Of a stretch of 59,234 nucleotides of DNA, positions 53,207 through 59,234 are shown one piece after another. The first letter of the stretch is position 1; every line of letters starts with the position of its first letter. Position numbers and translations under genes: made by a program. The notes under the pieces were generated by a model. It did no database searches and was not told where the DNA came from. It was given only the letters and a program-made list of their open reading frames with translations. Origin of the DNA: Proteocatella sp041738345 (lineage in GTDB: Bacteria > Bacillota > Clostridia > Peptostreptococcales > Filifactoraceae); the NCBI GenBank assembly GCA_041738345.1, contig JBGSPX010000014.1, forward strand, positions 1 through 59,234. Direction: 5' to 3'.

Positions 53207-54538
53207 TTAATAATTTGCTGGTTTTATAATTAATGTTAAATCTCTAGCATCATATTGCATTTTTTCATATACTTTTCTATCTCTAGAGCTTAAATTTGAA
53301 GGAGACTCTATAACTTTAGCTATTATAGCCATATTGTCTACTTCACTTATAAGTTGGTATTCTCCTAAAAGTGATTCTAACTTTGATTTATCGACTTTTT
53401 TAACCACCATAAATGGTTCTCCACCGACCTTGTCTTCTGGTGAGTAATATATCCAGATTCCACTTCCATCAGATTCTTTTTCTATAAAAAAGTTATCTTT
53501 AAAACTTATAGGAAATGTTATATTTACATTTAAGTTTGTATCTTCATAAAGCTGTGATACTAATTCAAGTTCAATATCATCTGTTATCTTATAATAATTT
53601 TTGACATAGCTATTTGCCGAGTTTTCTATATCATATTTATCAATAAATTGCATCTTTGCAACTTCAATTATGCCATCATCATCTATGTCTACACTTTTTA
53701 TTGGAGTATTTTGAACAATTCCTCCTATTTTGGAATTTTTTATTATACTTGAAAGTTCTTTGTTTTCATAAACTAGTACATCTGTTTGTCCATAGTTTTG
53801 ATTAACATACATATCCACAAAAAAACCTTTAAGTTTATCATTTATTTTACCAAAAGTTATACTATAAACCTCATTTTCTTTTGGGTATATAGTTTCACTC
53901 ACCTTTATAACGCCTCCTGATGACACATTTAAAATTGATAGCCTGTTATTTTTATCTGTATTTCCAAAATCTGATATAGCTATATCTTGAACCCCGTCAT
54001 CATCTGCGTCAAGAACTTCTATTGCAAGATAGCTCTCTTTAAATATAGAAACAAGCGAATTTTTTTCTTGTTTATATATATTAATTTCCTTATATGGATT
54101 AGTTATTCCGTAATAACCTATTATAATTTCATCCATTCCATCATTATCTAAGTCTATTACCCTGTAATCTGCAATTTCAAAGGCTTCTAATTTTATATCT
54201 GTTTTTTTTATCCAAACTTCATTATTTTTATCAAGCACTATAAGCCCAATTTTTCTTGTATTTTTATCTCTATAAAGTGCAACTGCTTCTTCTTCAGAAT
54301 CAGAATCGATATCCTTATTTATTATAGAACTGTCATTTTTCACACCTTTAGCATATGGAAGCACTATCAGATCTGAGTTTTGAGGTAAAAAACTCAGAAG
54401 TGCATCATTTAGTTTTTTCTTTTCAATATTAAGTTCTGGAGGTTGAATAAGCTCCTCCGGTGTCTTTAAGCCTTCACATCCTGCTAATATAAATAGCATT
54501 AACATCAATCCCATGATACATAAAATCTTTTTTTTCAT
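53207..54538 (-). CDS. Lipoprotein with four DxDxDG calcium-type loops (FG-GAP/VCBS-like)
   Basis: A 443-residue exported lipoprotein: signal peptide with lipobox LAGC and lipidated Cys21. Four acidic loops are spaced through the first 300 residues: DIDSDSEEE (76-84), DLDNDGMDEI (129-138), DADDDGVQDI (177-186) and DIDDDGIIEV (284-293). These resemble the calcium loops of beta-propeller repeat proteins. The last 120 residues have no such loop. It is first in an operon with a response regulator and a sensor kinase, so it may detect the same outside signal or be the output. No enzyme activity is evident. Confidence 0.85.
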   Translation of the reverse strand: MKKKILCIMGLMLMLFILAGCEGLKTPEELIQPPELNIEKKKLNDALLSFLPQNSDLIVLPYAKGVKNDSSIINKDIDSDSEEEAVALYRDKNTRKIGLIVLDKNNEVWIKKTDIKLEAFEIADYRVIDLDNDGMDEIIIGYYGITNPYKEINIYKQEKNSLVSIFKESYLAIEVLDADDDGVQDIAISDFGNTDKNNRLSILNVSSGGVIKVSETIYPKENEVYSITFGKINDKLKGFFVDMYVNQNYGQTDVLVYENKELSSIIKNSKIGGIVQNTPIKSVDIDDDGIIEVAKMQFIDKYDIENSANSYVKNYYKITDDIELELVSQLYEDTNLNVNITFPISFKDNFFIEKESDGSGIWIYYSPEDKVGGEPFMVVKKVDKSKLESLLGEYQLISEVDNMAIIAKVIESPSNLSSRDRKVYEKMQYDARDLTLIIKPANY

Positions 54539-54582
54539 GAATTTAGTCCCCTAAACATAAAGTTGAAATATTTATATAACGC

Positions 54583-54612
54583 AAAAAGACTAGAATAAAA
54601 TCCTAATCTTTA
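54583..54612 (-). terminator. Terminator after the DEAD-box helicase gene
   Basis: AAAGATTAG/CTAGTCTTT stem with one weak pair and a T-run on the minus strand, about 20 bp after the helicase stop codon. Confidence 0.7.
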
Positions 54613-54632
54613 GCTGCCTTGTCTAATAAAAT

Positions 54633-55895
54633 CTAACGTCTGCCTTTTTTACCTTTTTTATTTGATGCAAATTTTGATGAATTAGGCTTTCTTTGAGGCC
54701 TTCTATCTATCTTTTTCTTTTCTTTTAGTTCCTCTAATTTTAAGTTTTTTATCGCTTCCAAATCAAGCTTTGATCTTTCATAATCACTTCTGTCATAAAC
54801 CTTTGGTATACTAAGCTTTATTATTTTTTCTATTTTCAAAAGATACTTTTCATCATTCTCATCTACGAAAGTAACTGCTATTCCTTCATTATTTATTCTA
54901 CCAGTTCTACCTACCCTATGGATATAATATTCTGTATCTCTTGGAGTATCATAATTAAAAACATGACTCACTCCCTCGATATCCATTCCCCTTGCAGCTA
55001 TATCTGTAGTTATTAAATATGGTAATTTTAAACTTCTGAATTTTTTCAAAATTTGTTCACGTTTGTTTTGACTCAAATCTCCATGAAGTACCTCTACATC
55101 TGTAATTCCTTTTTGAAGTAGCTTTTCATAAAGTTCCTTTGCTCTTTGCTTTGATTTTGTAAATATCATAGCCATAAACGGATTATATATATCCATAGCC
55201 ATAATAAGACTATCAATTCGTCTTTCTTCTGTAGTCTTTATAACAAGTTGTTTTATTTGATCTAAAACCACAATTTCAGGATTAATGTCTATTGTTATAG
55301 GTGATTTCATTATTCTTCTTGCAAGCTGTTTTATATTGTCTGGCATAGTTGCAGAAAACATCATTATCTGTATATGTTCTGGTATTTTTGAAGATAAAAG
55401 CTCCAAATCTTCCATAAAACCATACGCAAGCATTTGATCTGCTTCGTCAATTACCATATGTTTTAGATACTTAAAGTTTATAGTCCCTCTTCTTAAGTGA
55501 TCCAATATTCTACCTGGAGTTCCTACAACAATTTGAACATTATTTTTAAGTCTAGAAATTTGAGATTCTATATTATGTCCTCCAAAAACAGAAACTACTC
55601 CAATTCCATTGGCTTCTCCTAGCATTTTCCCAACTTGAGTAATCTGGTCTGCAAGTTCTCTTGTTGGAACTATCACAAGCGCTTGTGTATGTTTGTTACT
55701 TGCATCAATCATTTCAAATATCGGTAGTAAAAATGCAAGTGTTTTTCCTGTTCCAGTCTGAGCTTTACCTATTAAATCTCGCTTCGCTAATATATGAGGA
55801 ATTGACTCCTCTTGAATCTTAGTCGGCTCAGTAATATAGTTTTTCGCTAAAATTTCTAAATACTTTTCATCAATCTTAAATTCCTTAAACTTCAT
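54633..55895 (-). CDS. DEAD-box RNA helicase
   Basis: A 420-residue ATP-dependent RNA helicase. Motifs in order: FKEFKIDEKYL and the Q motif region, Walker A AQTGTGKT (about 43-50), PTRELA, TPGRILDHL, DEAD in VIDEADQML, SAT, and HRVGRTGR. The tail from about 375 is very basic (KKGKKGRR), likely RNA-binding. It is of the short CshA/CshB-type and acts in RNA decay or ribosome assembly. It is single-gene, with a candidate promoter at 55951-55979. Confidence 0.95.
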   Translation of the reverse strand: MKFKEFKIDEKYLEILAKNYITEPTKIQEESIPHILAKRDLIGKAQTGTGKTLAFLLPIFEMIDASNKHTQALVIVPTRELADQITQVGKMLGEANGIGVVSVFGGHNIESQISRLKNNVQIVVGTPGRILDHLRRGTINFKYLKHMVIDEADQMLAYGFMEDLELLSSKIPEHIQIMMFSATMPDNIKQLARRIMKSPITIDINPEIVVLDQIKQLVIKTTEERRIDSLIMAMDIYNPFMAMIFTKSKQRAKELYEKLLQKGITDVEVLHGDLSQNKREQILKKFRSLKLPYLITTDIAARGMDIEGVSHVFNYDTPRDTEYYIHRVGRTGRINNEGIAVTFVDENDEKYLLKIEKIIKLSIPKVYDRSDYERSKLDLEAIKNLKLEELKEKKKIDRRPQRKPNSSKFASNKKGKKGRR

Positions 55896-55950
55896 TCAAT
55901 ACACATCCTTAATCTATATATAAAAATAATTATACCTACTTTAAAATATA

Positions 55951-55979
55951 ATTATACCATATTTCATCCTATTTTTGAA
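55951..55979 (-). promoter_or_regulatory. Candidate promoter of the DEAD-box gene
   Basis: TTCAAA (55974-55979), a 17-bp spacer and a perfect TATAAT (55951-55956) on the minus strand. A second TATAAT nearer the gene has no good -35. Confidence 0.48.
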
Positions 55980-56135
55980 TTTTTTTAGAGATTTTTCAAA
56001 CGATAATAAATTAAAATAAATATAATTTTTTTTATTATTTATTAATAACATGTTTTTTATAAAATTACTTATTTTGAATTTTTTGACGTTTATTTTTTCA
56101 CAATACCGAATTTTCTGAATTGATTGTTATTTACG

Positions 56136-56164
56136 TTGCAATTCTAAATTTCACATGCTATAAT
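56136..56164 (+). promoter_or_regulatory. Promoter of the alanine/Na+ symporter gene
   Basis: TTGCAA (56136-56141), a 17-bp spacer and a perfect TATAAT (56159-56164), about 60 bp before the start codon. Confidence 0.7.
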
Positions 56165-56222
56165 TACTTTAAATAAATTCTTTATAGATTTTATAAAAAA
56201 ATTTAAAGGAGGAATTATATTT

Positions 56223-57611
56223 ATGGAAGCACTTCATAATGCGATTTTATGGTTAAACGGTATTGTTTGGGGACCACCAATGCTTATTCTTTTATTCGGA
56301 ACTCACTTATTTTTAACTTTCAAGCTTAAGTTCATACAAAGATATGTTTTTAAAGCTATTAAGTTATCAGTAACTAAAGATGATTCTGGAACTGGAGATA
56401 TAAGTCAGTTTGGAGCCTTAACTACAGCACTAGCTGCTACTATCGGTACTGGTAACATTGTCGGGGTTGCAACTGCAGTTGCAATAGGCGGCCCTGGTGC
56501 AGTACTTTGGACTTGGCTTACTGGTCTTTTTGGAATTGCAACAAAATATGCTGAAGGTTTACTTGCAGTTAAGTACAGAGTAAAAACTTCAGATGGCACA
56601 ATGCTTGGTGGTCCTATGTATGCTCTTGAAAGAGGACTTAACATGAAATGGGCTGGAGTAGCATTTGCAGTATTTACAGTAGTCGCTTCTTTTGGTATTG
56701 GTAATATGACTCAAGCCAATTCTATAACATCTATGCTTGATGCTACATTTGGAATTAACCCTACTATTTCTGGTGTTGTTATAACTATAGCAGCTGCCAT
56801 AGTTATCTTAGGTGGAGTTAAATCTATAGCTAGAGTTTGTGAAGCACTAGTTCCTTTTATGGCATTATTTTATATCTTGGGTTGTGTAGTTATTTTAGTT
56901 ATAAATGCGGCTTATATTCCAGAAGCTTTTGTTACTATTGTTTCTGCAGCATTTACCCCTCAAGCTGCTGCTGGTGGATTTGCTGGTTCTACTATAATGC
57001 TTGCAATGAGATATGGAGTTGCTAGAGGTCTATTCTCTAATGAGGCCGGTCTTGGTTCTGCTCCTATAGCAGCCGCTGCCGCTCAAACTAAAAATCCAGT
57101 TAGACAAGCGCTAGTTTCTATGACAGGTGTTTTCTGGGATACTATAGTAGTTTGCCTTTTGACTGGTTTTGTATTAGTTACAAGTATACTTAAAAGCCCA
57201 GATGCACTCGGTGGACTTGCTGGCGCAGCGCTTACATCTGCAGCATTTGGACAAATTAAAGGCATCGGACCATTTGTACTAGCTATTGGTCTAGTAACCT
57301 TCGCATTTTCAACTATTCTTGGTTGGTCATACTATGGAGAAAAAGCTTTCGAATATCTATTTGGAAAAAAACTTTCTCGATACTATAGAATAGTTTATGT
57401 TCTAGTTGTAATGGTAGGTTCTGTAAGTGCAAATGCATTTGTTTGGGATTTATCAGATACGTTCAATGCACTAATGGCTATACCTAACCTTATATGTCTT
57501 ATCTTGTTAAGTCCAGTTATCGTAGCTGAAACTAAAAAATATCTATGGGATGATAATCTTGACTTGGTAGATGATACTCCTATCCCTGAAATCGGGAAAA
57601 AAGAAGCTTAA
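56223..57611 (+). CDS. Sodium:alanine symporter family protein (AGCS)
   Basis: A 462-residue membrane transporter that brings in alanine or glycine with sodium. About ten helices are seen. AGCS blocks: GTGNIVGVATAVAIGGPGAV, TKYAEGLLAVKYR, SFGIGNMTQANS, RYGVARGLFSNEAGLGSAPI and the long TM run ending with WDLSDTFNALMAIPNL. AGGAGG sits nine bases before the ATG. The terminator at 57620-57653 separates it from murC. Confidence 0.94.
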   Translation: MEALHNAILWLNGIVWGPPMLILLFGTHLFLTFKLKFIQRYVFKAIKLSVTKDDSGTGDISQFGALTTALAATIGTGNIVGVATAVAIGGPGAVLWTWLTGLFGIATKYAEGLLAVKYRVKTSDGTMLGGPMYALERGLNMKWAGVAFAVFTVVASFGIGNMTQANSITSMLDATFGINPTISGVVITIAAAIVILGGVKSIARVCEALVPFMALFYILGCVVILVINAAYIPEAFVTIVSAAFTPQAAAGGFAGSTIMLAMRYGVARGLFSNEAGLGSAPIAAAAAQTKNPVRQALVSMTGVFWDTIVVCLLTGFVLVTSILKSPDALGGLAGAALTSAAFGQIKGIGPFVLAIGLVTFAFSTILGWSYYGEKAFEYLFGKKLSRYYRIVYVLVVMVGSVSANAFVWDLSDTFNALMAIPNLICLILLSPVIVAETKKYLWDDNLDLVDDTPIPEIGKKEA

Positions 57612-57619
57612 AAATAGTT

Positions 57620-57653
57620 TTGGAAGATGACTAAGTCATCTTCCAATTTTTTA
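57620..57653 (+). terminator. Terminator after the symporter gene
   Basis: A perfect 10-bp stem GGAAGATGAC/GTCATCTTCC (57622-57631 with 57635-57644) is followed by AATTTTTTATT. Confidence 0.88.
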
Positions 57654-57740
57654 TTATTTTAAAATCTATACTCTTCTTTATACATATGTTATAATTATCA
57701 AGTGAAATTTTTTATATTAAATAAAACCAAGGAGTTTATA

Positions 57741-59090
57741 ATGAAGGTACATTTTATTGGTATAGGTGGAATAAGTATGAGTGGCCTTGCATTTATATGC
57801 CTTAATCTAGGCTATGAAGTAAGCGGTTCCGATTCAACTTCCAGTTATATGACAGATAAATTAGCTGACAGCGGCGCAAAAATATTTTTAGGACATTCAG
57901 CTTCAAATATTGATCCTTCTTACGATTTAGTTGTATACACTGCTGCGATAAGACCTGATAATGAAGAACTTTTATCAGCAAAATATAAGCAAATAAAAAC
58001 CATTGACCGTGCTCATTTTTTAGGCGATTTGATGAAAAAGTATGATAATTCCATTGCAATTTCTGGAACTCACGGAAAAACATCTACGACGTCCATGCTA
58101 TCTACAATATATAACTACGCTCAACTTGACCCAACTATTCTTGTAGGTGGAAATCTAAGTGTTATAAATGGAAACGTTCAAGTTGGTGATAGTGAATATT
58201 TTATAACAGAAGCCTGCGAATACGTAGATAGCTTTCTTTCGTTTTACCCTAAATATGAAATAATACTTAATATAGAAGCTGACCATTTGGATTATTTTAA
58301 AGATATTAATCATATAATAAATTCTTTTGAGAGATTTGCTTCAAACTTAAAACCTAATGGAAAAATAATAGCAAATGGTGATGATTTAAATGTTAGAGAA
58401 GCTTTATCTAATTTCGATAATGTGATTTATTTTGGAGAAACTCAACATAATGATTTTATAATATATGATATTGATTTAAATAATAGTTTTACTTCTTTTA
58501 AATTAAAAAATTCAAATGATGATTTAGGAGAATTTAAGATTCAAACACATGGTATTCATAATGTATTTAATTCTGCTTCAGCAATCATCTGTGCTTATAT
58601 AGATAATCTTGACTTAGAAGTTATAAAAAATGCTATCTGGGCTTACAACGGAGTAGGCAGAAGGTTTGAATTCAAGGGTGAAAAATCTGGAATAAGAATT
58701 TATGATGATTATGCTCATCATCCTTCAGAAATAAAAGCTACCCTTTCAGCTATAAAGCCAATTGAGAAGAATAATTTATTTGTGGTATTTCAGCCTCATA
58801 CTTTCACAAGAACTAAACTACTTTTAGAAGAATTTTCTTCAAGTTTTCAAGAGTGTGACTGCATTATAATATCAGATATATATGCCTCTAGAGAAAAAGA
58901 TACTGGCCTTATACATTCTAAAGCGCTTGTCGATAAGATAAAGGAACATAGAGGTAATGTTCATTATCTTGGCACCTTTGATGAAATTTTAGAATTCCTT
59001 ACAAAAAAACTTAGTAAAAATGACATCCTTGTAACTATGGGTGCAGGAAATATTAACCAGCTTGCAGAAAAGTTAATAACTACTTTATAA
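57741..59090 (+). CDS. murC: UDP-N-acetylmuramate:L-alanine ligase
   Basis: Adds L-alanine to UDP-MurNAc, the first peptide step of wall precursor synthesis. About 449 residues from the ATG at 57741, which has AAGGAG upstream; the longer frame begins at a weaker place. The N-terminal domain is VHFIGIGGISMSGLA, the ATP loop is AISGTHGKTSTTSM near residue 110, then EACEYVDSFLSF, and NIEADHLDYF. The C-terminal domain has YDDYAHHPSEIKATL. It is apart from the dcw operon. Its stop is 4 bp from the terminal repeat, which carries a terminator hairpin. Confidence 0.96.
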   Translation: MKVHFIGIGGISMSGLAFICLNLGYEVSGSDSTSSYMTDKLADSGAKIFLGHSASNIDPSYDLVVYTAAIRPDNEELLSAKYKQIKTIDRAHFLGDLMKKYDNSIAISGTHGKTSTTSMLSTIYNYAQLDPTILVGGNLSVINGNVQVGDSEYFITEACEYVDSFLSFYPKYEIILNIEADHLDYFKDINHIINSFERFASNLKPNGKIIANGDDLNVREALSNFDNVIYFGETQHNDFIIYDIDLNNSFTSFKLKNSNDDLGEFKIQTHGIHNVFNSASAIICAYIDNLDLEVIKNAIWAYNGVGRRFEFKGEKSGIRIYDDYAHHPSEIKATLSAIKPIEKNNLFVVFQPHTFTRTKLLLEEFSSSFQECDCIIISDIYASREKDTGLIHSKALVDKIKEHRGNVHYLGTFDEILEFLTKKLSKNDILVTMGAGNINQLAEKLITTL

Positions 59091-59094
59091 ACGA

Positions 59095-59234
59095 AAAGGG
59101 GCTGTCGGATAATGAAGTTTTTTGACAGCTAAAATCCAAAAATTAAAATCTTAGATTATTCAACACTCATAAAAAAGGTGTTTTTAAAAATAATCTAAGA
59201 TTTTTTTATGGTTAAAATATTTTTTTGCATTACA
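59095..59234 (+). repeat. 140-bp dispersed repeat, right copy (inverted relative to 1-140)
   Basis: The same element as 1-140 in reverse orientation with one mismatch. It starts AAAGGGGCTGTCGGATAATG right after the murC stop and contains the GCTGTC/GACAGC stem. The 16-bp AT-rich stem is followed by seven T, a plausible terminator. It runs to the end of the window, where the sequence stops. Confidence 0.85.

Larger units (their letters stand above)
55896..56222. other. Divergent intergenic region, very AT-rich
   Basis: This 327-bp gap between the DEAD-box gene and the symporter gene holds one good promoter on each strand (listed separately) and an AT-rich middle. I see no reading frame, no riboswitch and no strong hairpin in it. 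Confidence 0.6.

Noticed and set aside
55896..56222. A riboswitch or small RNA in the AT-rich gap between the DEAD-box and symporter genes
   Set aside because: I find only promoter elements and AT-rich sequence; no stable hairpin or known aptamer motif.
1..59234. Reading the inverted terminal repeats as a composite transposon or linear-replicon ends
   Set aside because: The content between them is core division, wall and nucleotide genes with no transposase, integrase or replication gene. A contig broken at dispersed repeats explains it more simply.
1..59234. CRISPR arrays, tRNA or rRNA genes, toxin-antitoxin or phage modules
   Set aside because: I looked for regular direct repeats, cloverleaf ends and typical gene sets and saw none in this window.

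Overview
This window is a low-GC, AT-rich stretch of a Gram-positive anaerobe of the class Clostridia. I infer this from the codon use, the strong AGGAGG-type ribosome sites, the Firmicutes-type gene order (murB-PHP-rapZ-yvcK-nudix-whiA-HPr; rsmH-ftsL-PBP-murF-mraY-murD-ftsW-murG-ftsQ-DUF881-sbp-ftsZ), and Firmicutes-type cis-acting RNAs (guanine riboswitch, manganese riboswitch, tyrosine T-box). A member of the Peptostreptococcales/Tissierellales is plausible, but I cannot name a genus. Almost everything is vertical core genome on the minus strand. I see no prophage, CRISPR array, tRNA or rRNA.

Layout by region. 1-140 and 59095-59234 are the same 140-bp repeat in opposite orientation, so the window probably is a whole contig bounded by copies of a dispersed repeat. 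146-3304: guaB-guaA behind a guanine riboswitch. 3369-6165: a P-type cation ATPase behind a yybP-ykoY (Mn2+) riboswitch. 6170-7709: tyrS behind a T-box. 7715-12950: a murB-led operon (PHP hydrolase, RapZ, YvcK, NUDIX, WhiA, HPr). 13017-14144: a PhnM-like amidohydrolase lacking most expected metal ligands. 14236-23779: one tightly packed run, nrdR, PhoP/PhoR-like two-component pair, an SF1 helicase, and a reduced type IV pilus/ComG-like assembly set (PilB, PilC, an unknown protein, PilN-like, PilO-like, three pseudopilins). 23839-24966: ftsZ with its own candidate promoter. 25142-40913: division and cell wall (dcw) operon, headed by a DUF896 protein, two M16 peptidases and lgt. ftsA, mraZ and murC are absent from it.

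41043-41588 holds a 50-residue Cys-rich protein and a very probable independently transcribed structured RNA that looks like 6S RNA. Then come a LacI/CcpA-type regulator, trmB, an orphan acyl carrier protein, a pseudouridine synthase, NAD kinase and a YfcE-type phosphodiesterase. 46032-50941: two tandem GAF-GGDEF diguanylate cyclases, a small membrane protein and an EamA transporter. 51029-54538: an operon of a lipoprotein with four Ca2+-type DxDxDG loops plus response regulator and histidine kinase. 54633-59090: DEAD-box helicase, alanine/Na+ symporter and the displaced murC.

How the parts fit together: the peptidoglycan precursor path is nearly complete here (murB, murC, murD, murF, mraY, murG, with SEDS polymerase FtsW and transpeptidase), together with the divisome (FtsZ, FtsL, FtsQ/DivIB). 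YvcK, RapZ, WhiA and HPr link carbon state to wall synthesis and division. The parts most worth a second look are the terminal repeat pair, the 6S-like RNA, the pilus-like operon with its helicase and non-canonical pseudopilins, the ligand-poor PhnM-like protein, and the calcium-loop lipoprotein with its two-component system.
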